Of a stretch of 64,000 nucleotides of DNA, positions 46,032-58,082 are shown piece after piece. Under the pieces are notes generated by a model, which saw only the letters and a list, made by a program, of their open reading frames with translations, did not search any database and had not been told where the DNA came from. The position numbers were made by a program, and so were the translations under genes. The number at the start of each line of letters is the position of its first letter. The stretch's first letter is position 1. The stretch comes from Oryza sativa Japonica Group (Eukaryota > Streptophyta > Magnoliopsida > Poales > Poaceae), in assembly GCF_034140825.1 (NCBI RefSeq), contig NC_089043.1, positions 18,670,001-18,734,000 on the forward strand, read 5' to 3'.

Positions 46032-49000
46032 TGTCACACCCTGATTTTCGTCTTAGGATTTATAAATTATTTAATAAATTATTAATAGAATTTATATGAA
46101 ATGTTCAATAATTTGCAAGTGAAGTTAATTGTGGGAAATAAAATTTCCTAAATTTAAAGCATGGATGGATTTAATTTTTATTAAATTCTCCATGATTAAT
46201 TATACTCTCTGGAATTTTCTCGGATTTTTCGGAGCTCAATTCCTAAATGATACAAAGAACATTTCAGTAATTATTTGATCAATAATGATCTAATTATAAT
46301 TGTTAAGAGTTTTTCTTGTTTAAAATCCTTAAATTATAAATTGTTGTTTAAAAGGAATTATTAGAAATAATTTTAAAAGCTTAAAAGAGAAGATCTAATT
46401 TTAATTTGCTAAATCTCAATATAAAATTGAGCTAGATAAAATTTTATTAAATACTTTGCTTGTTCCTCTATTTTCTAGAATTTTCTGGGAATTATTTGAG
46501 CAAGGGAAGTATTTTTAATAAATGAAACAACATTTCACAAATTATTTTAATTGAAGAAAGTTCAAAAAACCCCTTCCTAAGCCGTTGGGCCGAATTCGGC
46601 CCAACTCTCTCTCTCTCCCGCGCGGCCCAAGCCGGCCCAGCCGAGCCGCCCGCCCTCTCCTCCTCCAGCCGCCGACATGTGGGGCCCACATGTCGGACCT
46701 CTCTTCAACCTCCGGCCGGCTGCCATGCCGAGCCCGACCGAGCCGCCTTCCGCCTCCAAATCCACCCCAATCCGGTCTCCTCGTGTCCGATTGATTGAGG
46801 GGTTTTGATCCTCTCGTTCTCCTCTATCTTTCCCCTCAAGAAACGGAGCAATCCGTTGAGTATCCTATCCGAATCAAACTCGTTTTCGAGTTTATCTCCA
46901 AAACCGAGTTTTGATTTTCTTGGATCGATTTCTCTCGTTTGGAGTCCGATCTCTTCAATCCAATGCTATATATAGGACCACCTCGTCGCCCTCTTTCGTT
47001 TGCCCCCTCTCCCGTGGTCTCCCGTGCCTCCTAGCCGCCGCGCCGCCGCCTTTTAGCCCGCCGCCGCCGCCGGCCGTCTTCAGCCGCGTCGCGCCGCCGT
47101 TTGCGCCGTCGCCGCCGCTTGCCGCCGCCGCCGTTAGGTGCACCGTGGTGAGGAGAACCTCGGCCGCCTGTCCCTCTTCGCCGCCGACCACCGGAGCTCC
47201 GCCGTCGCCGTCAACCCGAACCGCCGCCACCGTCCTCTTCGTCGCCGGCCGTCGTCGGTCATCGGTAGACGTTGTGGTGAGTACCGTTGGGTTCGCCTCG
47301 TCGTCCTCTACGCGTAGGTGTCCTCCAATCACCCGGCCAAGGTCCCTAGCTCCGGCGAGGTCGCCGTCCGAGTCGGCCGACCTGTGGCTGCCTTGGGTGA
47401 CGTCATGCTGACGTCATCATCCTTTCTTTTTTTTTTTCCTAATAGATTAAATCTTCTGAAAATCATAACTAAATCATCGTAACTCAGTTTAATGTGGTTC
47501 AAGTTGCAAAAGTTGTATAAAATAAAGATATACATATTAAAATTGTCCATAAATTGAATTAAATTTATTTAATTCTTTTTAAATGGGCTTTAATTAGATT
47601 TAATCTTGTAAAACTCATAATAAATTCATTTGAAGTCAGAATGAGGCTGTTCAAGTCTCATAATTCATCTAAAATTATGATCTACGTGTTTGTTTACTTT
47701 ATATGTATTGTTTATTTGGTTTTTATTAGTCTTTTACTTCGTTTTGCGTGTTAGCTTGTTGTTTCCGTCGTTGCGAAGGTTCGCGAGTGCGTCGGAAGTG
47801 ATCAAGAAGATTAATTGAAGACCGATTATTGCAAGGCAAGTCACACAGATCCTAAACACAATCCTTTGAGCATGTTGATCCTATATTTAAATTCTCTATT
47901 TATTTCAACTGTGCATTTATTTTCGAATGTCACCGGGTGGTGTGAACCTATTCCTTTGTTAAGGCCAATTTGCATTGAATGCCCTATTCCTTGATACCTT
48001 GGGTAATAAATTGATTAGCTTGAACCTTATGTATTGGTTTGGTTCAGCTAAATGTTATATATATAATTGCTTAGCAATGCTTAGAAACATTAGCTCACTA
48101 ATGGGATGAATCATATATACTACATTATTATTCATGGTTATATTTAATGGTAGCTCACGATGGTTAATCGTGTTATGATAATTAATTGGTAATTAAAATA
48201 TGATTAATGGTGGGTTGTGAGCATATGGTTTTGAAGGTCGTGCTCATGGCAATTAAGGACCGGTTCGCGAGCTACTGTTGTGAAACATTTACCGTGCCAA
48301 CCACAAGCCAGCATGGGCAACGGCTTTATCTTTTGTATAGCGTGATTCATTATAGTGCGCCAGACTGAGAACTGGCGAGAAGTCCACGGGGGTCGCTGGG
48401 GAGTCCATGCCTTGTTTTATAAGGGAGTGATTATGATCCAGGAAAGGTGCGCTGTAATGGGTTATGTTGTGCAAGGGGTATTGTCACAACTCCTTTCCGA
48501 GGTACCGTGGTGGTACTGAGGCACATGGTGACATGATGTGGGGTTGTGTCTTGTGGGTACAGTGGTACACCTCTGGCCAGAGTTTAATCTATTCGAATAG
48601 CCGTGCCCGCGGTTATGGGCGAGTTGAGCAATGTTTTTCATGATTAGTCTCACACCTCTCACAATAATTATTGATGGTTATAACTGGTAATGATTTGCTT
48701 AGCTCCTGGTTTGGAGTTAGATCTGTACAGCCGGGAATGGTTGTTCAGGATGGTTGGGCCTGAGCAGCATGGGTGTGCTGTTCAGTGTTGATTAAGATTG
48801 ATGATTAATTACTCTACTGTTTTACTTATCTTAAATCTTTGCTAAATGCTGCTTTTGCAAATGAGCCTATATTATGCCATCCTTTGGAATCCTTGTGCAC
48901 TTGCATATTTGCTGTGTGGCTTGTTGAGTATGTCATATGCTCATTCTTGCAATAATCAATCAACCTCAGTTGAAGAAAAAGGATCCAGAAGGAGAAGACG

Positions 49001-49243
49001 TTTGGCTTATACCCCAGTTGAGCTGCCTGTGGGAGTGGAGCCGGAGCTTCGCTAGATTTTATTTTCCGCTGCAGTTTTCTTCATGGTGAGGACTAAGTGC
49101 CTCTTAAGTAAGTATATATCGGTTTAGTTATTATGATGGATTTGTATATTAAATTGTCAGTTTGTGTACCTCGGCTGATTCCTGGACGAGGATTTTATGC
49201 ACAAATAAGTTCGGAAATTACTAGTGAATTTCCGGGCGTGACA
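46032..49243 (+). mobile_element. Solo LTR (second family) in array spacer of unit 11
   Basis: A 3212-bp solo LTR, plus orientation, starting TGTCACACCCTG and ending GGGCGTGACA, with TAGAG duplications. It resembles the reverse complement of 17564-20966 at both ends. It sits just beyond the putative MITE, at the edge of the spacer open frame, and leaves the neighbouring genes untouched. Confidence 0.94.
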
Positions 49244-50095
49244 TAGAGCAAAGGAGAAGTAAATGTCGAGGACATCTATGGTGAATATGCCACGTTACTC
49301 GCTAAGGGTTACGACGAAGCAGTCGTATTTGAGATAGGAAGTGCTTTGCACTTGGACAGCGCCGGGTATGATGCTCTTGTTCTAGTTTTAGCCGCTCATA
49401 TGGTACTTATGGCGGAAAAAAAGACATGGCGGGTTGTCGTAAGTCCTAAAAAGAATTCGGATGAAAAAATCATGCCCGTTTTACTGAAGGGCACGCCGAA
49501 TAGGGAGCTACGTACATAAATATTTCTTTGGCTAACTCTTTGAATAGGTCCAGCGGCTGAAACAAGGAGGCTAGCGCAGTTGTGCTATTGATTCAAGGCG
49601 GTTTGCAACCTATCTAAATGCAAGATGCCTAGGAAGCGGGATATTTAACATGGAGGTTTTGGGCAAACCGAAAGGTCTCGTCACAAGTCCTATGGTTATT
49701 TTACATGGAATCTCGGCAAATAACAGTCGCCCAACAACAGTCTTATATGTGTGCATATATCGAAGCGTTGATGCACGCAAGCTGGTCCGGTTTATGTTAT
49801 TTCTTACATAAGATATTTTTACTCCATACTTTTGTTTAAAGAATCATTCAAAGGATTTCATGGAAAAAAAAAAGTTCCGCCAAGTGCCAAGGATCGACAT
49901 TTTGAACTAGAAATGTTAGATGGCACCGGATTATTTTTTTCCCCCTGGTGCTCTTACAAATGGAGAGAATGGAATGAGTAGAATTGATTGCACGACATTT
50001 ATTACATAAATAACCGTTGATACTCGGTACGTGTCCGGTCGTCTACCAATGTCGGCGATGTAGTAGTAGACCTTTATTGATGGTTGGCGTGTGGC

Positions 50096-50500
50096 TCATG
50101 ATGCGATTACCTGCATAACAGCCACTTTGAAGGATTCATCCATCAACTTAAACTTGTCAGCTGGGGCGGCATCGAGGACAGCTTTAGCTGCTTTCTTGTA
50201 GGCAAGTGAAGTTGCAGCAACTTTCTTCTCATCTCCTTGGGCCATCCCGAGAGCAGTTATGGCGAAGATTCTCCGCTTCCACGTGGCAGCTTCAACTTCA
50301 TCCTTTTTTGCTGGTGGGGCAGCAGCCACAACGGAGTCGGCGGCCTCGTTGATGGCCTGAGCTGCCTCATCCAAGCGCTTATCGACAGGGGCGAGGAGGG
50401 CCTTGTTGAAGCTCTTCTCGACGGGGGCGTCGCATTCCACTTGCACTAACACGGCCGATGCCGCGATGGCTGCAAGGAGTAGGGCGACGGCTTTGGCCAT
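50096..50500 (-). CDS. Group 5/6 pollen-allergen-like secreted protein, copy 12
   Basis: Complete 134-codon copy, protein identical to the reference. TATA box at 50592-50599. The major promoter type (GCTACAGCG) is present. Confidence 0.87.
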   Translation of the reverse strand: MAKAVALLLAAIAASAVLVQVECDAPVEKSFNKALLAPVDKRLDEAAQAINEAADSVVAAAPPAKKDEVEAATWKRRIFAITALGMAQGDEKKVAATSLAYKKAAKAVLDAAPADKFKLMDESFKVAVMQVIAS

Positions 50501-52100
50501 TGCTAATGAACTGGACAGGGATCTTTCAATGTTGGAAGATGTTGCTACAGCGTGCGGATTTGCTGTGTGAGTTTGTAGGGATCATCGGGGCTTTAAATAG
50601 GGAAACATGTACCATGATAACCAAAGGCCAAGAGAGCTTCATGGTCCAAAATTGATTGGTTGCATGCATGTGTGCCAAGTGTTCGGTCCGCAGTGCATGC
50701 TATCTCTTGTCTTGACTGAGCCTGCAGGATCCAAATCTGGACTTCCACAACCCCGATATGAAATTTATATGTACGCAAGATGTTAATGGCTTATAACACA
50801 TTGTCCGGTTGGCAATAGGTACGCGAATGAGCATGAACGACGTGTCGAGGGGTGTTGTCAAAGAAAAACAAAGGTAAGAACCACTTTGGCAACAAATTCG
50901 ACAAGGTCATCAGCGATTCTTATATGAGTCTACGCAACGGTCACTAAAGTTCCAATAGCATGTGAAGCTATAAACATATCATTCAGGTTCCTAGGCATCA
51001 AACTTCGCTAATGTTACTTAGGGTGTGTTTGTGAGGAGGGGAAAAGAGAATATACGCAAAAAAGGTGAGTCATCACCGTATGATTAGTTGAGTGTTAATT
51101 ATTTTATACCTGAAAAATGGATTAGTAGGATTTTTTAACCAACTTTTGTGTTGAATTGTCTTGCGAAAAACACACCGTTTAGCAGTTCGAGAAGCGTGCG
51201 CGTGGCGAACAAGGGATTTTTTTCTCCGGATGCCAAAAAGGCAGCCTTAGAGCGTATATAGCAAAGGAGAAGTAAATGTCGTGGACATCTATGGTGAATA
51301 TGCCACGTTACTCGCTAAGGGTTACGACGAAGCAGTCGTATTTGAGATAGGAAGTGCTTTGCACTTGGACAGCGCCGGGTATGATGCTCTTGTTCTAGTT
51401 TTAGCCGCTCATATGGTACTTATGGCGGGAAAAAAGACATGGCGGGTTGTCGTAAGTCCTAAAAAGAATTCGGATGAAAAAATCATGCCCGTTTTACTGA
51501 AAGGGCACGCCGAATAGGGAGCTACGTACATAAATATTTCTTTGGCTAACTCTTTGAATAGGTCCAGCGGCTGAAACAAGGAGGCTAGCGCAGTTGTGCT
51601 ATTGATTCAAGGCGGTTTGCAACCTATCTAAATGCAAGATGCCTAGGAAGCGGGATATTTAACATGAAGGTTTTGGGCAAACCGAAAGGTCTCGTCACAA
51701 GTCCTATGGTTATTTTACATGGAATCTCGGCAAATAACAGTCGCCCAACAACAGTCTTATATGTGTGCATATATCGAAGCGTTGATGAACGCAAGCTGGT
51801 CCGGATTATGTTATTTCTTACATAAGACATTTTTACTCCATACTTTTGTTTAAAGAATCATTCAAAGGATTTCATGGAAAAAAAAAGTTCCGCCAAGTGC
51901 CAAGGATCGACATTTTGAACTAGAAATGTTAGATGGCACCGGATTATTTTTTTCCCCCCTGGTGCTCTTACAAATGGAGAGAATGGAATGAGTTGCACGA
52001 CATTTATTACATAAATAACCGTTGATACTCGGTACGTGTCCAGTCGTCTACCAATGTCGGCGATGTAGTAGTAGACCTTTATTGATGGTTGGCGTGTGGC

Positions 52101-52505
52101 TCATGATGCGATTACCTGCATAACAGCCACTTTGAAGGATTCATCCATCAACTTAAACTTGTCAGCTGGGGCGGCATCGAGGACAGCTTTAGCTGCTTTC
52201 TTGTAGGCAAGTGAAGTTGCAGCAACTTTCTTCTCATCTCCTTGGGCCATCCCGAGAGCAGTTATGGCGAAGATTCTCCGCTTCCACGTGGCAGCTTCAA
52301 CTTCATCCTTTTTTGCTGGTGGGGCAGCAGCCACAACGGAGTCGGCGGCCTCGTTGATGGCCTGAGCTGCCTCATCCAAGCGCTTATCGACAGGGGCGAG
52401 GAGGGCCTTGTTGAAGCTCTTCTCGACGGGGGCGTCGCATTCCACTTGCACTAACACGGCCGATGCCGCGATGGCTGCAAGGAGTAGGGCGACGGCTTTG
52501 GCCAT
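52101..52505 (-). CDS. Group 5/6 pollen-allergen-like secreted protein, copy 13 (array edge)
   Basis: Complete 134-codon copy, protein identical to the reference, with the promoter variant of copy 9 (GCTAATGCGCGTGG near 52550). TATA box at 52597-52604. It is the outermost gene on this side. A full unit of upstream DNA follows before unique sequence begins at 54113. Confidence 0.87.
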   Translation of the reverse strand: MAKAVALLLAAIAASAVLVQVECDAPVEKSFNKALLAPVDKRLDEAAQAINEAADSVVAAAPPAKKDEVEAATWKRRIFAITALGMAQGDEKKVAATSLAYKKAAKAVLDAAPADKFKLMDESFKVAVMQVIAS

Positions 52506-54112
52506 TGCTAATGAACTGGACAGGGATCTTTCAATGTTGGAAGATGTTGCTAATGCGCGTGGATTTGCTGTGTGAGTTTGTAGGGATCATCGGGGCTTTA
52601 AATAGGGAAACACGTACCATGATAACCTAAGGCCAAGAGAGCTTTGTGGTCCAAAATTGATTGGTTGCATGCATGTGTGCCAAGTGTTCGGTCCGTAGTG
52701 CATGCTATCCCTTGTCTTGACTGAGCCTGCAGGATCCAAATCTGGACTTCCACAACCCCGATATGAAATTTATATGTACGCAAGATGTTAATGGCATATT
52801 ACCCATTGTCCGGTTGGCAATAGGTACGCGAATGAGCATGAACGACGTGTCGAGGGGTGTTGTCAAAGAAAAACAAAGGTAAGAACCACTTTGGCAACAA
52901 ATTCGACAAGGTCATCAGCGATTCTTATACGAGTCTACGCAACGGTCACTAAAGTTCCAATAGCATGTGAAGCTATAAACATATCATTCAGGTTCCTAGG
53001 CATCAAACTTCGCCAATGTTACTTAGGGTGTGTTTGTGAGGAGGGGAAAAGAGAATATACGCAAAAAAGGGTGAGTCATCAGCGTATGATTAGTTGAGTG
53101 TTAATTATTTTATACCTTAAAAATGGATTAGTAGGATTTTTTAACCAACTTTTGTATCGAATTGTCTTGCGAAAAACACACCGTTTAACAGTTCGAGAAG
53201 CGTGCGCGCGGCGAACGAGGGATTTTTTTCTCCGGATGCCAAAAAGGCAACCTTAGAGCGTATAGAGCAAAGGAGAAGTAAATGTCGAGGACATCTATGG
53301 TGAATATGCCACGTTACTCGCTAAGGGTTACGACGAAGCAATCGTATTTGAGATAGGAAGTGCTTTGCACTTGGACAGCGCCGGGTATGATGCTCTTGTT
53401 CTAGTTTTAGCCGCTCATATGGTACTTATGGCGGAAAAAAAGACATGGCGGGTTGTCGTAAGTCCTAAAAAGAATTCGGATGAAAAAATCATGCCCGCTT
53501 TACTGAAGGGCACGCCGAATAGGGAGCTACGTACATAAATATTTCTTTGGCTAACTCTTTGAATAGGTCCAGCGGCTGAAACAAGGAGGCTAGCGCAGTT
53601 GTGCTATTGATTCAAGGCGGTTTGCAACCTATCTAAATGCAAGATGCCTAGGAAGCGGGATATTTAACATGGAGGTTTTGGGCAAACCGAAAGGTCTCGT
53701 CACAAGTCCTATGGTTATTTTACATGGAATCTCGGCAAATAACAGTCGCCCAACAACAGTCTTATATGTGTGCATATATCGAAGCGTTGATGCACGCAAG
53801 CTGGTCCGGTTTATGTTATTTCTTACATAAGATATTTTTACTCCATACTTTTGTTTAAAGAATCATTCAAAGGATTTCATGGAAAAAAAAAAGTTCCGCC
53901 AAGTGCCAAGGATCGACATTTTGAACTAGAAATGTTAGATGGCACCGGATTATTTTTTTCCCCCTGGTGCTCTTACAAATGGAGAGAATGGAATGAGTAG
54001 AATTGATTGCACGACATTTATTACATAAATAACCGTTGATACTCGGTACGTGTCCGGTCGTCTACCAATGTCGGCGATGTAGCAGTAGACCTTTACTGAT
54101 GGTTGGCGTGTG

Positions 54113-55570
54113 CGGACTCGTGGGAATTGGTCCTTCGGGTTGGGCTGAGAAAATTGTTGGGGTAAGTACAGACTTTTCCCTAAGGGGTAGTAGAGGGACC
54201 TGATATGAACTTTGTCTAAACATGGAGGATTGTACAGAGGATTGAAGTCTTGGGCCTGGTCAGAAAATATAGGGAACTTCGATAGACTTTTACCGAGAAA
54301 TTAATTTCTCTGGCCTAGAAAGAAATAGAGGTCAGCTAGACTTCTATAGAAGGATTAATGTCTGGGCTTGAACATGGAAGTAGAGGAGATCGAATAGACT
54401 TTTTAGAGGGAAGATGGCGCACAGGTAGGAATAGTCCTATTTTTCTTTTCCTTTTCCTTTATTTCTATTTTCTTTCTGTTACTCTCGATCCTTCTCTGCT
54501 CTGTCTGTCTTACGTCTTTCTATTCCCTTTTTCCTTTGCTGTGTCTCTGTTTCTTTTCACTCACAGGAGGGGGATGGAGGCTGGGCGCATGCTAAGAAAA
54601 ATAGTAGTTCCCATCTTGGATAGGCATGAATTGAAATATTAGTTTCTATTCCAGACAATAGTGAATACATTCTGGCAAAGCCGAGTAAACGTGATCGGCG
54701 CTTACCCACAGGGACATGAATAGAAAATCAGATAGCACATCCATGACTCACATGGAACATGAATAATTAAAACCGAAAACAAAGAACTAAATTGAAAATC
54801 ATATTGCACATCCATGTCAAGCATAGAATATTAAAATAAGAATAACATCGTAAACATAAGATGAACTCGAAACCTAAATAGCATGAACAATAATTTGAAC
54901 GTAAGCAATCACTTATCACATAGAAATATATCGGTAATAAATAGATAAAGCAAACCATCCATGAATAACACAATTAGTTCATCATGTATTTGCCTTTTAA
55001 ACTCGACGGCAACCCGGCAAACCACCCTCCACACCAGATCTATCCACACCTATGGAGCAAAACTACGGATAAGCCACTATATTCAACTAATGGTAGTTAC
55101 AAGGGATATTCAACTAATGATAGTTACAAGGTTCAATTCAACTAGAAATAAATTAAATAACTCAAGGAAATAATGATCTTATTAATCTTGATATGAAATC
55201 ATATTAACGTTGGTAAAATCTAATATCATATCATTAATTTCTTTCTAGCTAAACTTCTCATTGGTTCCATTTAACTAGAAATAATTTTATGAGTGATCAA
55301 ATAATTGATCATAATTTTTCCAGCAATTTTAACGGTTCAAAAGAAATTAGCAAGTAAAATTATGTAAATGATTAAAGGAATTATTAAATCACCGGGTGTT
55401 AAGAATTTCTCATTTCGGCCGGCCCAAGCCTACCAAGGCGGCCGAGAACCGGGTCGGCCCGTATTTACGCGTGGGATAAGTCTATTTCTCCTCCCTCATC
55501 TCTTGAGGCTGATTGAATAGTCTCTCTCATCGCAAAACCGGTATAACACCACCATTTTAAAAAATCAGTT
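54113..55570. other. Array flank without a recognisable gene
   Basis: Mostly AT-rich unique-looking sequence. The longest frame (54358-54642, plus) has a Phe/Leu-rich low-complexity run and no homology that I recognise. A short GC-rich stretch lies near 55415-55480. Confidence 0.5.
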
Positions 55571-55571
55571 G

Positions 55572-55700
55572 TGAAAGAACATGTAGCCTAGTGGTTGCAG
55601 TGACCTGAGTAGCACCCAAGGTCCTGAGTTCAAATCTCCATAGAAGTGAATTCCAGATTGGATTATTTGAGAGCTAAGCTGTTCCTAATTTAAAAGTCTA
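55572..55700 (+). mobile_element. tRNA-derived SINE (Au-like)
   Basis: It contains a polymerase III A box (TAGCCTAGTGG at 55594-55604) and a B box (GAGTTCAAATC at 55626-55636) in tRNA-like spacing. The following ATTCCAGATTGG stretch is typical of plant SINE bodies. A weak T/A-rich tail follows. The family assignment (Au SINE type) is from memory of the pattern. Confidence 0.6.
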
Positions 55701-55793
55701 AAAAAATTTTAGAAAACCGGTGCAAGTCAACTCTTTCGGTTCGGTTTGACTCACTGAGCCAGCATCTTCTTCCTTAGAGCTAGCAAGTGGGAC

Positions 55794-56177
55794 CCATATA
55801 TCAGTGACTTCCACCTCATCGTATTTTCTACCTTGCCTCTTAGGCCGGGAGGGCGACGGCGGAGTTAATATGTCAATGGACGGACCAGTGTAGGTCAAAT
55901 AAAATTGTTTTGTTTAGACACGACCCACACCTGAACAGATCGAAGATGAGAAGATGTTAGAGCAGGTACAATAGCAGGCTATAAGCCATATATCAGTGAC
56001 TTCCACCTCATCGTATTTTCTACCTTGCCTCTTAGGCCGGGAGGGCGACGGCGGAGTTAATATGTCAATGGACGGACCAGCGTAGGTCAAATAAAATTGT
56101 TTTGTTTAGACACGATCCACACCTGAACAGATCGAAGATGAGAAGATGTTAGAGCAGGTACAATAGCAGGCTATAAG
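55794..56177. repeat. Tandem duplication, 2 x 192 bp
   Basis: 55794-55985 is repeated as 55986-56177 with about two substitutions. Each copy ends with the start of a MITE (AGAGCAGGTACAATAGCAGG). A third copy of that MITE start occurs at 56239, so the duplications share that sequence as a junction. Confidence 0.9.
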
Positions 56178-56463
56178 CCAGCTATAAACATATTTAAAAG
56201 AGATAAAGGAAGAGAGAGAGGAGCAGCAGAAGAAGATGTTAGAGCAGGTACAATAGCAGGCTATAAGCCAGCTATAAACATATCTAAAGTATTGAAAGAA
56301 CTAAAGTTTCTTGCAATCTGGTTGGGCCACGTCATCTAAAATATATGGACCGTCCGATTTCCCCTCGAGACAACATGAGCCGTTCGATCCTTCACTTGGT
56401 GTAACCTCCTCGTGATACTCTGAGAAACTCCTTTTTGCAGAGAGGTCCTTCCACGTCCCTACG

Positions 56464-57043
56464 ATGAAATCGCGATTCCCCTTTGTGTCGTCTTCTCCTT
56501 GTCAGTTGTCACGCTCGCGCCGCATCCGCTCCCGAAGCCGAATCGCCCTCGCGCCTCATCTCCTCGTCGTCACCGCCGCCGCCGCCTGCCCACTGCCACC
56601 TCTTCCCCGCCGTGCCGTCGCCTGCTCTCCACTATCACCTCTTCCTAGACCCCGCCACTGGCGCCGCTTCCTCCTCCTCGTCCCTGCCCTCCACCTCCAG
56701 CCCCCCGCCACCGCCTCTTCCTCCTAGTCCCCACCGGTACCGTCGCGCCGCCTGCACCTCCTCGTCCCTTTCCTCCACCCCTAGCCCCACGTTGCCGCCG
56801 CTTCCTCCTCCTACTCCTCTCCTCGTCTCCCTTCAGAAAGCCAGCTTCAAAGCTCCAAGAAAGCCAGCTTCAAAGCTCTATGGCACATCCCAGAGCAATG
56901 GCAGCATGGATGCAGGTGAGGACACCCAGCCGTCCGAGCCGACCGTGGTAAAGCTTTCATCAAGGTGCTCGAGGCCGACTCCATGTGAGTTCACCCGATC
57001 TTTCCTCCTGCTTGCTACTCCAGTATTTGGGCTGAATGTATAG
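56464..57043 (+). pseudogene. Exon-like gene fragment carried by the Helitron
   Basis: GC-rich stretch with overlapping frames (from 56464 and 56483) rich in Ser, Pro and Ala, then SKLYGTSQSNGSMDAGEDTQ. A possible splice donor (CAG/GTGAGG) lies near 56914. A 19-bp internal duplication (AAAGCCAGCTTCAAAGCTC) occurs near 56837 and 56862. The source gene is not recognised. It looks like the 5' end of a captured plant gene. Confidence 0.4.
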
Positions 57044-57840
57044 CTCTGCTCCTGCTATGAGATTGATAAGTTGTTGTTGCTTCACATGTCCGTTCTCCCA
57101 AATACGTTGAACTCTGTGCTGCTCAAATACAACTGGCAGTGTTGATTTGAATTATGGAACCATAATGGTCAGTTACTTAGTTGTTTGAATTTAATATCCA
57201 GAAACATCCACTGTTATGTTGTAAAACCTCCTGGCTTTCAATGGGCAAAACCTAATAGAAGACTTATTCAGTTTGGCCTTGGTGAAATCTGTAACCTGGA
57301 AACATATTGTTTTGTTTTCATATATGCAGATCCAACAAATGCTTTGGTTATTACTCAGTATAGTGGAATTCCATCGCTCATCAGCCCGTTAAAGAATACT
57401 GTTAATTTTCTAAAACTAAGAGCAATGCCATTACTTAATCTCTATTCACTTATGAATAGGAGGTTTTGTTCTTATGGGAAAGTAGAATTCACTATTGATT
57501 CCTCAATTTTTTTGTAGTTTTTTCTATGCGCGCTAACTCAGCAAGTTTTTTATGGGCCTAATTGTTCAAAGACAGATTCTTTTAGACTCTAGATTGAATT
57601 ACACTGGGATACTTGACCTGTACATATTTTTCTATAATTCCCATCTAACCATAGCTTTTGCTAGCAGACTACAAAATAGAATTTCCTAAAACCTGATTTC
57701 TGATTATAACATTTTGTACATAACAGGTTGAAATCAGATGTGCATATGTAATGGCTCAGTTCTGCTGACCACCAATAAATCATAGTATTCTGATAGGAAT
57801 GTAAGTGTAAAACAGAGGATTGCAAAACACAGAAATGATC

Positions 57841-58082
57841 GTTTGATTGGACCACAGGAAAAACATAGGAATCGGATGAGAGAGATAGACTCAAAAGATT
57901 TTTACCAAGAGGTTGGATCTCTTGCTAAGTTTCCTCCAAAACCTATATGCAACAAGCCATTCCATAGGAATTTTGTGGGATTTGGAAAACTTCAATCCTT
58001 TGAATCAAATGGCTACATAGGAAAATTTCCTATAGAATTTCAATCCTATGTAATTCCTTTGAATCAAAGGGACCCAATCTGC
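57841..58082. mobile_element. Possible MITE inside the Helitron
   Basis: Ends GATTGGACCACAGGAAAAAC and, inverted, GATTCAAAGGAATTACATAG share partial similarity. The interior repeats ATAGGAATTT-type motifs common in rice MITEs. Boundaries are approximate. Confidence 0.35.

Larger units (their letters stand above)
49244..54112 (-). repeat. Tandem gene array, right block (rest of unit 11, units 12-13, array end)
   Basis: Units 12 (from 50096, 2005 bp) and 13 (from 52101). Similarity to the unit stops near 54112 at GGTTGGCGTGTG, a few bases before where the next gene's stop codon would begin, so no fourteenth gene follows. Units 12-13 repeat the type order of units 8-9. Confidence 0.96.

Noticed and set aside
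1-54112. CRISPR array or bacterial system suggested by regular repeats
   Set aside because: Units are 2 kb with a eukaryotic gene, TATA box and poly(A) signal. There are no short spaced repeats.
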